Source: Maylandia zebra
Taxonomy: Eukaryota; Chordata; Actinopteri; Cichliformes; Cichlidae
Direction of reading: 5' to 3'
Assembly: GCF_041146795.1 (NCBI RefSeq)
Contig: NC_135176.1
Coordinates: forward strand, 1,309,786 to 1,373,785
DNA: 64,000 nucleotides
Positions within the stretch are counted from its first letter, which is position 1; the number at the start of each line of letters is the position of its first letter. Positions 1 through 41,912 of the stretch are shown here, piece by piece. Made by a program: the position numbers and the translations under genes. The notes below the pieces were generated by a model. It ran no database searches. It was not told where the DNA came from and worked only from the letters and a program-made list of their open reading frames with translations.

Positions 1-660
1 CGTCGCGTGCATTACTCAGGTGTGATTTTGGCCCATTCTTCCACACAAAGTTTCCCGTCTATGAATTCTGAGCTTCAGTTCTTTCCACAGACTTGGATTC
101 AGCTCAGGTGATTGGCTGGGCCGTCGCTGTCCTTCCCTGGAACGCGCTGAGAGTTTCTTTGGCTTTGTGTTTGACGTCATTGTCTCGCTGAAATGTCCAA
201 CCCTCATTTCATCTTCATAGGCTGCAGCAAACCTTTACCAGAATGTCTCGGTACATTTTTCCATTCATCCTTTCTTCAATTACAAAACTCGTGCCAGAGC
301 CACATGAAAGCCGTCACCATGATGGTTCCCACCTCCAAACGCCACTGTTGGTGTTTGAGGTGTTTGTTCAGGAAACGTTGAACGTGCTTCAGCGTGCTTT
401 CTCCTGTGTGGTGAGCGCACAGGTCACAGGGGCTGAGCGCATTTTCATCGTTTCCTTTGAAGCAGTTGAACTTACTGATTCTTTCTGTAGCTCTGCACAG
501 GTGGTCCTCGTCACCTGGACACTTGGAAATCTTTTGCATAGTCCCAACAGTGCTGACTGCAACCTTCATCAGTGTGCTTCAACAATAAGGCTGCAAAGGA
601 GACCTCGTCGGTTTTACCCATCATGACGTGTGTCTTATGGGACACCTTGTTAATAACGCA
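1..660 (-). mobile_element. Degenerate Tc1-like transposon relic
   Basis: On the minus strand, residues resembling the C-terminal end of a Tc1-type transposase can be read near position 30-150 ([19 protein letters not shown], matching the family pattern SPDLNP..LW..LK). A second broken stretch lies at 276-569. The frames are interrupted and no terminal inverted repeat is visible, partly because the window starts inside the copy. This is an old dead copy. The family call is reasonable; the borders are not defined. Confidence 0.5.
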
Positions 661-3057
661 GCTTTAGGGACTGAACCGGCTGATATTAATTCACACCGAG
701 TGGCAGGACGCCCTGTAACTACTGCCAGATCTCAGCTGGTGTCGGGGCTTTTGTCATTTCTCAGTATCCCACTCGTTGAACGTGTGGATTGGATATGTTG
801 TTACCGACGTCTGGTGAGAATTTCATGTCAATAACACTATTAGAGACCGAGTTACTTGGTCAGGTGTTCAGTACTTACTTGCCCACTGTATAAAGCACCA
901 AATCACAGTCGCGGGCTGCCTGGGGGGCGGGCAGACACGCGGGGCAAAAAGGTGAACCAAGAAGTTGTGGATTTCTGTTTAAACACAGACTGCAGGTGAA
1001 ATTACTGCGGCTCTGCTTGTTTTCATGGCCGAGTCCGGATCGTGAGTCTCCATCCTTACTGTGTCAGCTGTTGGATTTCTGGGAACATCTCCACTAAAGT
1101 TTAATATTAACATCGATCTCACGAGCCATAATTGGATCAGTATTGATGCAAGCGTTCCTCTTTCTTCTGTTTTTTCTTCCTGCTGCTGCTTCGAGCCTGA
1201 CAGACATTTTGGTCACAGTGAGGAACTAATGATTGTACGGCTGTTTAAAGTGTCCCAGTTTGCCATTATATTGAAGTAGTGTGCAAACAGAAGAACTCCC
1301 GTAAGAGGAATGCAGGCACCAATAATAAATCTTTGCCTGCTGTGACAAGTCAACATGAGAAACGTCTGTTAGCTGCAATAAAAGACCATTAGCACCAGCT
1401 AATGTCAGCTCAAGCTGCTAGCTGTGAGCACAGAGGGCTACCGAAGTCCTCGAGCCGAGGCTGTTTGTTTCCCCTCTGTCAACAGTGAATAATGTCACTC
1501 TCTGCACTGACGCATTGTTTGTAGTCTCCTCTTTCAAATCTTTACATCGCAGATTTTGGGGTGGATACTGCACACCAGAGGACGTCTCACTTTACTGGGA
1601 AATGGTTGCATCAGTATAGAAAGAGCTGCGCGGGTTCATTGCAGCCTGTTGCCAAATATCCCAGAGTCCAAACGTTATTGGACAGATGCACATAAAAAAT
1701 ACCCCAAATCTGTAAACTTTGTTGTTGCTGCTTCGGCCACGTTGTGATGTTGTCCTTCTGAATGATGACATGTCAACATAGACTGGAACAGCTGTGTGAT
1801 CACCCTGCTGATGCCGGCGTGCCTCAGCGATAGCACCGCTACGTTCGACAGACGAGGGGGGGCTGTGACTCCTGAGCCGCTCCTTTAATTCTTCACACTT
1901 TCTATTATTTATTTATTTTTTAGAGAGGTTGACCTTTCATGCTTCCACAGAACTTTATTTCACGAAGCTGCTGGGTTTCTTTTGGGCCTGACCTTTCTGT
2001 TTTTAAGGCTCAGCAGGGGGGGTGCACGTCCCATCCCCGTGCCTCTGAAGCCTGTACTGCTGCCACCACTGAGCTCTCGTTATGTTGCTAATAGAGTCAG
2101 TCAGCGATGTAAGAGGCAGGTACCGTGAAAGCTCTGTGGTGACGCGCAGTTTAATCTGGGAAAGAAAAGCGTCTGCTGAAGATGTTTCATCCCAGAAGCT
2201 TCTTCAGTTCTACTGATGAGCAACTGGTGGAAAGTCCCAGATTCAAACCCTGTGGGAGTGGCCCCCCCAGAGGGTCACGGACCCCCTATTGATCCTCTAC
2301 GTAATCACACGAGCCAAGCTGTGAAACAGGTGTGGGTCACAATCAGCCAAGGTTTCACCAACCGTCTGCCATCTACAATCCACCCACTCACATCCTTCTG
2401 ACCTCAGCGAATCAGGTGGCAGGGTGGGGCCAGGTTGGCTGATTGTGTGAAATGGAAGCATGTCAGAATAATGTTTTATTCTGGTGCTCGTGCAAATAGT
2501 TTAAAAAACATCATGTCTTCACGTATCGTTCTCAAACATGAACGAACCTCAGCGTAACATCTTCTTTGTCATCCACTCATCGTCTTTGAGCTCATTTGAC
2601 ATTTTGAAGGTGGACTAGTTTTCAAAGGCACGCGTTGTACCTGTGCTGTCTTGTACACAGCTCAACCTTAAAACACTTAAAAAAGGCTACACGGAGCATT
2701 GTTCCAAATTGTCATAAGAATAGTCAAATACAGCTTTTGCAGCGATGGCGGCCTCTGCCCGCGTTAATGCGTCCGTGGTGTTGTTCAGTAGAAAAGGTGT
2801 ACGCAGCTTTTCAGTCAGCCTGTGTACCTGGTGAAGCGTCGACTGCACAGATATCATTTTTGTGCAAATGACGCTGAGCCACTGTTTTAAATTGTAACTC
2901 CTCAACCTGCTGACTGCCGAGAGTTGCAGGAAGCTTTTATGGTAGCAGACGAGTTGTGCAGTGAGTCAGTGAATGCATGCTGTCAGCTCTTTAAATGAAA
3001 GCACTGAATGTTTTTATGTTGCTCACCATTTACGCTGACTGTGTTTTGATGCTGCAG
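661..3057. other. Probable camkk1 intron or upstream flank; no exon recognised
   Basis: No coding exon could be recognised here. The upstream camkk1 exons (ATP-binding lobe, Arg/Pro-rich insert, the stretch ending just before VLDDP) were looked for by eye and not found, so they probably lie left of the window. A fragment near 2175-2440 looks like a dispersed fish repeat, but I cannot name its family. Everything else looks like ordinary AT-rich intronic DNA. Confidence 0.4.
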
Positions 3058-15818
<12,761 letters not shown>

Positions 15819-17692
15819 GTCCCAGCGACCCTCCTGCGTGCGCAGCGTCCTCTTTATATCCACTTACGCCTTCATTCACACCTCAAAGTGGTCACACAGT
15901 GCAAACGTATCATTCTGCACCTGAAACACAAAAACTCGAGGTTTTTTGTTTTGTTTTTTGGGGAGAAGTTTGTCATGTGACGTACACGCTTGCTTCTGCG
16001 CTGTGGAGCTGTTTTATCCTCAGCCGATGTGAGGAACACGAGCACGTCTGTGGATCATCACCGGTTTATTTTGCTGGCCTGAAACTGTATTACAGGCAAA
16101 GACAGACGAGTTTTTCCCATTGTGCATGGCGAATATTTAGACCGCATCTTCAGCCCGTCTGCAGCCACCTGACAGGAGGAAACAGACCTCAGCATGTAAA
16201 GGACACTGCACTGTCTCCTAAGTGAACTACGAGGCTTTCATTTCATCAGTCACTGTAATGTTGTACATACGTGTCTTGTGGTATCTGCTGTGTTATTGTG
16301 AAGACCCTTTAAGCATATCTGTGCCAACCTTTATTCTGAAGCAGGTGCTTCCTGCGCTGCCTTCAGACACCTCGATCGACTGCCTGGCAGTGATCGCAGG
16401 GTGACTGCGAGCTGTGTGTTAGTCTGTCCTTCACGCTGCTTCTCCTAATGCGTCGTCTGTGTCAGTCTGGTGGTTCTTGTTTCTTTGATGCTCTGCTGTT
16501 GGATGTGTTTGCGATCGGATGGGAAAAGTTTTTGGATGGTGAGAACGAATGTAGTGGAAAACTGATGTTACTCTGTATGTAAGCACTGTTCCAATTTATA
16601 CGTTATTTATAATATTAATATATTGTAAAGTTCTTGGATGCAGAGCTGATTTTAAAGCATAAATAATCTGCATACAAATGAATCACTGAGTGCTTTGTAG
16701 AAGAAATCGAATCACGTTGTTCGTTATTATATTAAGGAGAAGCGTCTGTACCCAAATCATTTTAATGTGAAATGATGCATGCACCTTTACTCTCAGGAAA
16801 CACTGACCTGCTCTCTTTTTAAACAGTCTGTCACCTGTGTTGAAGCACATTCACAGAAGAGGAAAATAAGGAAACTGTGCTTCAGAGACAATCATCAAGG
16901 ATCAGATACATTAGTGATCGTTTCCCCTTCAGCTCTGTCTAGTGGACCATGCAGAGCTGTCACTGCGGCGTCAGGCTGCTCCCACATAAAGCCATGAAGG
17001 AGCAGAAAATTCATCCAGAAGAGCTTCAGGCGGACTCTGGACAAAGAGCAGCAGACGGAGGAGGTGCTGGAGCAGGGCTGGTGTTTGTCCATCCGCAGCT
17101 GATGGTGTCGTGTTTTTGACTTCATGTTTTCATTTTGTGGTTGCTCTTGTTAATTTGAAGTTTTGGTGAGCTTTTAGAAAAGGACCGTGTGTTTGTGTTG
17201 GCACAACGTGTCAGTGCAGCCGCAAACTTCTCATTATAATAAATGGGAACACAGATAATGCACGCGCTGGCCACCGCAACATCACTGTTTCCTGTAAACG
17301 TTGACATCTGCTTACACAGTGAGGAGGAAGAAAAATATAAAGCATGGCTGTCCGTGAACACGGAGTTGTGTTCTCGTGATTTTCCATTTGATAACCTGTC
17401 AAAGTGCCAACAGTAGATGCTGACGATGGCCAGTGAATCAGCTGTGCACATGTGAACCCTCTACAAATGTGGGCGTGGTGGATAAAAGAAAGAGAGGCGT
17501 GTCCATTTAAAGGCGCTTGGTTTAACAACGTGTCCTGGTGTGTTACCCCTGTGGGGGGAGAGCTGGGGGAGCGCTCGGAGCAGCGTTGTCCTCTGGCTGG
17601 TTGATGCAGCTCGTTTCCTCCAGGGAAGGATGCTAGCTTAGGCTCGAGGCGTGCAAACGGGATTTCAGGCCGTGTTGTTGAGCCGGGGGACA

Positions 17693-17825
17693 TGACGTCA
17701 TAACTGCTGTGACGTCAGTCATAAACTTTATCATCATCCTGACGTTTTGATGTTCAGCTCTAAATGCTGCACACCTTTAATGAAGGCAACCAAAAATGTC
17801 ACATGACGTCTTCTGTTTGACGTCA
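17693..17825. promoter_or_regulatory. Cluster of three perfect CRE (TGACGTCA) octamers
   Basis: Perfect palindromic cAMP-response elements occur at 17693-17700, 17710-17717 and 17818-17825, with a partial ATGACGTC at about 17803. CREB/ATF dimers bind this octamer. The location is downstream of camkk1 within its probable 3'UTR or in a distal element. The sites are seen directly; a regulatory role is inference. Confidence 0.4.
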
Positions 17826-18831
17826 CCTGTTTAAACGCTCGTCCTTCTGATTCTCGCGTTTTTATTCTGGGTGTTGTTGTGCTGGACGTTTGTGGGTCAA
17901 AGGTACTTTATTGTTGTCTTTACAGCTCTCGACCTTTAACCTGTGTTTTTGTTTATGTTCAAATTCTTGCACTTTTCCACTTAAGTATGTATAACGTCAT
18001 TATTGTGAGTACGTTTAACACTACTTCGGCCATTAAACACTGTACAGTTTGTGTGTGTCCACCTGTGAAACACCGTATGTGCTTGTTGTCTAATCTCACT
18101 GCTGACAACATGCAAAATAGTGAAATACTGTGAAACTGTACGGAGGGGGCAGGTGTGCGCTCAGGACATTCTCACTGATCACTAAATATCACAACAACAA
18201 TATTTAAACCGTGGGATTTTCCTCTGTGGCCATTTCACGGTGGAAACCCTGAACTCCAGCATAGATTAATCCCAAAATATGTCAGTTTGTTCATACGGGT
18301 CTATTTCTCCACCAGAGGTTTCCTTCCTTTTAGATGTTTTTCATCATTCAAAACCCTTGAATGATTTAAATGGCCATGAATCAAAGATCACCTGTGCGTG
18401 ACCTTTGAAACCCTGCATAATTAGAGTATATCGGTTTAAACCAGGCGACCCTCCCGTGGATTGATCAGACCTGCTGCTGTTGCTGCAGTGACACAGAAGA
18501 AAAGTCAGTGGGTGTGGCAGCACAGGAAGTGAGTGGCATGACTCGTTTTATTGTGATTTCAGGTCATATTTAGATCCAAAGGACGGAGACTATGGTGGAG
18601 TCTGTACATAATATGAAATCCGGGACTATGTGACTCTCCTGGTCTGTGCGCATGCGCGTGTGCCTGTCTCAAAGGCATCCGCCGTCTCGTGTCGTCTCGT
18701 GCTTTTCTCTGACTGTACCCACTAAAACGGAAGCATGGCACATCCATATGGAACGTAGTTACAATGTAAATATGTACCGATATATATAAATGCGCTATTT
18801 TTTGCATGCTTTTTGTACACATACTCGAAGA

Positions 18832-18837
18832 AATAAA
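18832..18837 (+). terminator. Poly(A) signal AATAAA, probable camkk1 3' end
   Basis: Canonical AATAAA on the plus strand, followed within 30 bases by T-rich and GT-containing sequence. It is the last strong plus-strand signal before the convergent minus-strand gene. Confidence 0.55.
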
Positions 18838-18920
18838 GAAATCTGAATCATTTCAACATTTTTCTCAGGTTCTGTTCGACCAAAGCAAAAAGAAACTGCG
18901 CTGATGTTACTGTACATGTT

Positions 18921-18926
18921 TTTATT
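18921..18926 (-). terminator. Poly(A) signal AATAAA (minus), probable p2rx1 3' end
   Basis: TTTATT on the plus strand reads AATAAA on the minus strand, about 360 bases past a candidate p2rx1 terminal exon (acceptor just above 19287). It lies only about 85 bases from the convergent plus-strand signal at 18832. Confidence 0.5.
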
Positions 18927-19284
18927 AAGTCAACAGCCGATCACAAGGTGCACACGAGGGACGATCACTGACAGCAGCGCACCTACATGTTTCTTTTACA
19001 ACGACGGCGACTGAGGTAACAGAATTACAGACAGAGGCAACACCCAAAGCATGAAGACAAGCAAACAGTAACACCCAAGAAAGTACACACACCGCCGAGC
19101 TTGGCTGCCTCCACATACAAGCGTCACAGATCCTCAGGATGACTAAGCTGCTGATGGGAATAACGTGACTCCATCTCGCTGTGCTCCTTTCTGTTAGTCC
19201 AGGTAGTGTCTGAAGGATCCAGGCTTCCAGTGCGTCACACCTCCAAAAGAGGCGTGGCCTTTTGGCTCGTTTGCTCCCGGGTCA

Positions 19285-31819
<12,535 letters not shown>

Positions 31820-34346
31820 CTTCTCTCACGGCTGACCCGCAGGGAAGAGGGTCTCTGTTTCTCCTCACTTGCATATAAAAACTCCCAAGAAATTCTTTTT
31901 TCCTTTGTTCTTCACTTGTGTCCTCTGCCTCCTCTCATGAATAATCTCTTATACTCTTCATGTGAAGTCCTAAAGTCTAAAGACTTCCTCCTCCCTTCCT
32001 CCTCTCTCTCTCTCTCTTGCGCTCCGTCTCTCCTCCTCCTCCTCTCTCTCTCTCTCTGCACTCGGTCGCTCTGTTATCAGCCTGTTGCCTTTTTGCGTAA
32101 CTTGACCGTTTCCGTGCATCTCCTGGCTTTTCTCAGGAGACATAATAAGCACAGAGACATCTGTCGAAATTTACTGTTAACTTGGTCTGCAAGTTTCAAT
32201 AACTTAACAGTTGCCACACACAAGCACCGGATGCCCTCCTCTCTTTGAGCAATCAAACCTTATCAGCCACGCTGACACTCTCTTCCTGCGTGCTACACAG
32301 AGATAGAAGCCACAGAAGCTAAGCATAAACACGGTGCATCTTCCACAGTTCTGCATGTTTGCCCACTCTCGTCTCACCGTTTGTCAGGCAGTAAGCCTTC
32401 TTAACTTTTATCAACACCGTGTGTGGGCGCACGCCGCCAAACACTTTGATTTTCTCATCCAGCTCAATAATTCAGGCCCCTTCTCTCCATTCTCATGCCG
32501 ACGGCTGCTTTGCATTTTCTAATCTTCACAAAGGGAAGTCCAAATGGCCTCATGAAACTGTGAGGCTTTGAAAAATGTTGCTTCCACTTGTGAGCATTTC
32601 TTGCCTTCTCGCTCCCGATATAAATAAACGGGGGCATCTCGTCTGGAGTCAAATCCAAATCTAAATCTGGTTAAATCTAAAAGACACGAGTACATGCTGG
32701 GAATCGCCACAAAATGCCATGCATAGAATTTAGTGGGATTGCAAGGATTGGGAAGGATTTTAAGGATTTTGCAAAAAAAGGGCTGCATGACAATCAAAGT
32801 ATTAAATGAAACGCTCTGTTAGCACAATTGGCACAAACTGCTGTTTTTATAGGCACACTGGTGGATAAATGACTGAGAAACAAGAGCGAGCGTCAGATCA
32901 CTTTATAATTCAGGCACTTTTCCAGAGTCAAATGAATGTTTTCCCAGGGTGACATGCAGTGTGGCCCTGACTCCTGTGCTCCAGAACAACCCCGAGACTG
33001 AGGCTGAGCGTCACAATATGTGAATGAATGAACGCACCACGAACAGGAGGGGCTGGATGAGCCTCAGACTGACAGTAATTGGCAGAGACAGACTGAAGTC
33101 ACGACTCGTGAATGACTGCGTAGAAAGGATTAGTGCTGACTGCATGCCTGAACTAACTATCTTCACTGAACTAGTTCCCGTTGCTGTTTTTCTTCTCCTC
33201 TGCCTCACGTACGTGCTGTTGGAGCAGTGAACTCTCATGAGAAACGTGGCCAAACCTTCAAATAATGAGACCAGTGCATGTAAAAGTAGCCCGCAGGGTT
33301 ATGGCTGGTGATGGAGGACGCCGTGGCGGGCAGACTAACCGGAAGAAGCACAAAGACAGAAGCACAAATTCCACAAAATGGTAATGGGAGGGTGAACACG
33401 GGAGGAGGGGACAACACTGTGCACTGACAGGAGACACGTGAACCCACAGGTGGGAACGAGGCACAGGTGGGGACAGTGAGCACGGCAGCTGTGTTTCATG
33501 GCTTCCTGTCACAGCACCCGTGATGAAAGCACCACGACTCTGTTTGCTGAATGTTGCGTTATTCTGACTTCTGCTGGTTCAGTATAGTCTCAGGCTCTTT
33601 GAGTTTAGTTACACAGGTTCTGCTTTTGGTTACAGTTCATATCCAAACCCCCCCCCCACACACACATACACATTAGGCACCTGTGTGTAGGGCTTTAGTT
33701 TGCATGTGTTCTTTGTTGTGGTGTCTGCTTCTCTACCTGGTCTGGGATTCATTCATGGACTTGTTTTGTGTCAGGCGCTTGTGAAGCATCAAATAAAGGT
33801 TAGTTCTTTAACATGTTCAGCTCTTTGTCTGCCTCGTGGTCCACATTACCACCATCACGCACAGAGAAAAGGTGAAGGGTTTGTTTACAGCTGACTGTAT
33901 TTAATAACTGGTCTAAGATGTGAAGACAACAAACAGGTATTTAAATGATCCTCCTTCATGTTCCAGTTGCAGCTGAGGAGGACTGAAGACAGTGGAGAGA
34001 AGGCACTAATGAGAGTAAAGCCTCCACAAAGCAATCATCAATGTAGAACAAGTCAGTGGGATAAAGTTATCCAGAGGGTAACTTTTTTTCTTGCTTGTCG
34101 GGGCAAGAGCCACGATTCGCTCCCGGGAAAGGAGACAAATTCCTTTGGGCTTGCGTCAGGAAGTGCGTCCGATTTAAACATCTACAAATCGAACATGGGA
34201 GCTGCTCGCTGTGACGACCTCTTGTTAGTAAGGGAGCAGCTGAAACAGCATTATCACACACAGCCCAGATAGCAAATATTCATTCAATTAATGTTTAATC
34301 AGCATCAGTTCAATGTCCTCCTGCTATCTGGGGGATCTATAAGAAC
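31820..34346. other. p2rx1 5' flank and intergenic DNA
   Basis: The p2rx1 5'UTR and promoter should lie just above 31819. The sequence there is CT-rich on the plus strand (AG-rich in the gene sense), with TC runs near 32005-32060. No TATA box was clear. The rest to 34.3 kb has no recognisable exon. A GGTGGGTGGGTGGGTGG tract (about 31306-31322, inside intron 1) and a C8 run near 33650 are minor low-complexity tracts. Confidence 0.4.
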
Positions 34347-35212
34347 TAGTGATGGGAATTCCCAGTCTCTTTAGATTCTTTATGATATGCTGTTCTTGCA
34401 GACTCTACACTCGGCCTCTGTGTTGTCTATAAAATTCCAGATAGAAATAGATTTTCAATCTTGAGCCGAGCCACAAACAACCTGCACAGGCTCCTGAGAA
34501 CTGTCCACCCATCAGTGCAAGGGGAAGATGAAACACAATCAGCTGAGTGTGATATTAACGAAGATGCCAGTGTGTCTAATGCACCTGCTGCTGCTGCATC
34601 TACAGCATCTTGCAGTACACCACCATCACCACCTAAACCAACCCAGAGCTCTATGAGAGCGTTTTTGCAGAAGTCTGTGACCCAGCAAGACACAACTCAG
34701 CTGATAAAGACCTGAAAACGATTGCACTTGATTTCCAACTATTTTCAGTTGTGGATGATAAAGGATTCAGAAAGTTTATTCATGCACGGAATCCTATGTA
34801 TGTAATTCCAAGCAGGAAAACACGCTCCCAAAAAATCCTCCCAGGCCTGTCTGACAGAGAACACACATCTTCTTTTTGTTTTGCACATTAATTTATATTT
34901 CATTGTGTTGTGGTTTGCAGTGTTTTGTGTTGTTTCACTTTAAATTTATTTAAAAGGAAAAAGCTGAAAATTTAAATGGTCCAAAGTTGAACTGTAAATA
35001 GTTGGTTTTTGTATTTTATAATGTATTTTTTTAATTTTAGGTGGAGTGAATAAATAAAAGCATATTTATATAATAAACATATATAAATAAAAAACTTTTT
35101 TTACATTAGTATTTCATGTTGTGCATATTTTTATTGTTGTTGATAATAAATTAATTAAAGCAACAAAACAACCTGAAGAAAGAGCCGGCTCTCTAAAAAA
35201 ATCCCATCACTG
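34347..35212 (+). mobile_element. hAT-type DNA transposon remnant with BED-like transposase scrap
   Basis: The ends are inverted: left TAGTGATGGGA (34347), right TCCCATCACTG (to 35212), as in hAT/Charlie elements. An AGAGCCGGCTCTCT palindrome lies next to the right end. The plus strand encodes remains of a ZBED/hAT-like transposase: MSRATNNLHRLLRTVHPSVQ (34461 onward), then, after a stop, FSVVDDKGFRKFIHARNPMY (about 34740-34800). The catalytic domain is absent, so this is a non-autonomous internally deleted copy of about 866 bp. Confidence 0.8.
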
Positions 35213-36640
35213 ATGTTGACATGTGTGTCAGTGGGGCTGTTCATGATTCTGTCTGCATGTTGTAATATTAATACTGACTTTAATGACTGACCACGGACTT
35301 TTGGAGCTAGAAATAAGAGTGGCACAGTAACCGTTTCTTCATCACACACGGACGGCTCTGGATCGGGTTTGTGTTCTTCTGCACTTTGCACAGCTCGTGT
35401 TTTGAGAACAGATGTCAGGTTTATACGGTGAAATTTGGAAGAGTGTAGTTCTCCTCTGACTGACTCCGGCTGAATCCACATGAATCTCAGCCCACAGGAA
35501 AACAGTCCCATCAGCTCCTGACATCAATAATCTGTCAGTTGCCCCTCAGTGATTTAAAAAAGAAATTCCCAAATGCCTAAAAGCCGTGGTTACGTAGTGT
35601 TTTGATAAGCTGACTACGTTAATAAGATCTTGGTACAATCCTGGTTATTAATGACATGTCTTTGTTTATCAATTAATCCATTTTTACTATATAATCCACA
35701 GATTTTCATCTCACGCAAACTCGTGCTCGTAAAGTTAGTGTTAGTCTGACCTTTAGGGTGATACTAGCTGTCAGAGTTTGAGTGGCAGTAACAACGCAGG
35801 CGGTGAGAAACCGAAGGACACTGAGGAACAGTGAGGAGCGCCGCACCTGTAAAAATAAAGTGCTTTTCACCACAGGAAGTGAGTAACGTTAAAAAAACTG
35901 TTGCAGTCGCTCCCATCTCATTTATTGTTTCATGTCCTCCAAACTAGAGTGATGTTAATGGACTAAGAAGTGTAAAGTGTGTATATATCCTGTTTTGTAG
36001 AGCACTCTTGTATTGCTTATACTGCAGTTTAAGTCACACTGGTGTCTGCTATATACTCCCTAAGACACACCTATTGCCTTGAGAACTGTTTAAACTGTGG
36101 CACAGATTCATTCCTCAGAGATGCTGGTTCATACAGACATGATGGCGTCACACAGCTGCCGCAGATTTGTCGGCTGCACATCCATGATGCCAACCTCCTG
36201 TCTTACATCATTTATGATGTAAGGAGTGGCTCCATCTTTCTCCTCTGAAATCTCTATCAGCATCAAGTCACCAGCTGCCGCTCACTGGATGTTTTGCTCT
36301 CAGCTGCTGATGCTGCCACCAACAGCCATGCCGCGTTCAAAGTCACTGAGGTGAACTCAGTCGCTTGCTGCCCTTAAAGACAGTTGAATAGCTGTACCTA
36401 ATAACGTGGCCGGTGTAGTAAAGGCAAACTGTATGGATATGTCCAGGAGGTCAAAGGGCTGTGCGCCAGTACAGGACGTATGTTACTACGTGCTATAAAC
36501 GCGACCTATGACGTCAAACCTCTGCGCCGACCACGTGGGAAGGTTTTTTTTGCCGAGGTAGCAAAACATCCGCAGTGCCGCTCGCTGGTCTGGCAGCGAG
36601 TATGAAAACAACTTTATTTTCTTCATTTCTGGCGTGAAAC
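35213..36640. other. Intergenic DNA upstream of dhx33
   Basis: No exon, RNA gene or clear transposon could be recognised. The right end contains the putative dhx33 promoter elements. Confidence 0.4.
36509..36537 (+). promoter_or_regulatory. Perfect CRE and CACGTG E-box upstream of dhx33
   Basis: TGACGTCA at 36509-36516 and CACGTG at 36532-36537 lie 160-185 bases before the dhx33 ATG, in a locally CpG-richer segment. CREB/ATF and MYC/USF-type factors bind these motifs. A proximal promoter role is inferred from position only. Confidence 0.4.
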
Positions 36641-36694
36641 AATCTGAAAAAGGGCCCTCGGCGGTTTCGCTCCCACAGTCACTTTTTCCAGAAC

Positions 36695-40659
<3,965 letters not shown>

Positions 40660-41494
40660 CCAACAAAGAAACGGGCCGCCTGCCACAAAGACTCTTATTG
40701 CAAGTTGGTGCAGAACGTCCGCTGTGTCGTAAACTACTCTGGATTTCACTACCTCCCAGTTGACAAGCTTTGGGCATGTGTCACTGAAGCAGAAGTCTGC
40801 ATATCGAAGCTTGACTTCCTCCGGACTGTCATTCCAATTTTATGAGCCGTAATTTCTTCTTCTCGTCATTTAGCCACACGGTTGGCCTGAAAAGCCAGTT
40901 TGCTTTGAAGTGTCTTGCTTTGATTCTATCAGTAGTTGCATGCATTTACACAGCACAGGTAACCTCAAAGGAGCACAGCACGGGGCTGTTCTCCACCATG
41001 TTCTTCTTCATTGCTACCAAATAGCCATGAAAACGCTACAGCAGACAGATCAGTGGCTGCTCTACTCTGAAGGATGAGTTTTTCAGGAGCTAAGAAAAGC
41101 ACTCTGATTGTTTGGGGTCTACATGAAGTGGTCTTACAGGGGTTTCTTTATGCAGTCAAAGTAGATTTGTTTCAGTCTACTGTCAGCTGTTCCCTTATTC
41201 ACAACATGAAAAACAAACGCAGCGTGTCACACTGACATGGTTTCACTTACACAGCCTTGTTAGCTCGTGCATGCTCTTCTTCCCATCTGCAGTCGTGTCA
41301 CCGTCCAGCATGCCTTCCTCTCCAGGTTCTGCTTGTTGCTGTTGGTCGTGCAGATGCCCACGCAGTCACCACACGTACGTGCAGACGCGTGCGGCTCCGT
41401 CACGCTTCGTAGAATGTAAATGACGCCGTGTTGATGAACAGGACGGAGTGTCTTTTTTTTACACGTTGGACTCAGGATTGTAAAATATAACCTG

Positions 41495-41500
41495 AATAAA
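41495..41500 (+). terminator. Poly(A) signal AATAAA, probable dhx33 3' end
   Basis: Canonical signal 836 bases after the dhx33 stop, giving a 3'UTR of roughly 850 bases. No other strong plus-strand signal was noticed before it. Confidence 0.6.
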
Positions 41501-41746
41501 ATACACAGTTTCTAACTTTGTAGTCAAACGCTGAATGCTTTAGAGAATTATCAAAAGATCTGATCTGCATGAAGTTTATTGGAACGAATGCACGCCTGCC
41601 GGGGCTCCTCTCTGCGTGGATCATCTGATCCTAATACATGTTTGTTACGTATTCTAATAAAAACGAATCCACCTGACTCGGCACACGTCAGTCAGGTTCT
41701 AACATGTGTTTAGTGTTGTTGTGTTATGGCCATAGTATGGTTTAAG

Positions 41747-41912
41747 CACTGTGCGAAAGTCTTGAGCCACCTCGTTTTTAAAAACATTTTGCTTCCAAGC
41801 AGACGACCTAAGTGCTTTTGAGCAATAGTTCTCCAGGCTAAGTTCTCCGTTGGATGCTGGATGCTTTTTCACTCATTTTCAGTTCTGACCATTTTCAAAG
41901 GAACGTTTTGGG
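41747..41912. mobile_element. Fragment of the same Tc1-like family as 22085-23065
   Basis: CACTGTGCGAAAGTCTTGAG (41747-41766) matches the 22085 element's end with a few changes, and the decayed interior follows. It is cut at about 41912 by the LINE fragment. Possible continuation beyond the LINE is at 42960-43540. Confidence 0.5.

Larger units (their letters stand above)
15819..18855 (+). other. Probable camkk1 3'UTR and downstream flank
   Basis: About 3 kb with no further coding exon follow the camkk1 stop. A canonical AATAAA lies at 18832-18837, and no stronger gene signal intervenes, so a long 3'UTR is plausible. Other candidate signals (for example near 17240) could give shorter transcripts. 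The stretch holds three perfect TGACGTCA octamers (17693-17825) and a region richer in CpG around 17.5-17.8 kb. Confidence 0.5.

Noticed and set aside
17211-17693. 160-codon minus-strand open frame starting at the CRE cluster
   Set aside because: Low-complexity, Pro/Ser-rich composition with no recognisable domain or splice context, antisense to the probable camkk1 3'UTR. Treated as a chance frame.
33958-34272. 104-codon open frame upstream of the hAT element
   Set aside because: No domain, no splice context, and composition like the surrounding non-coding DNA.
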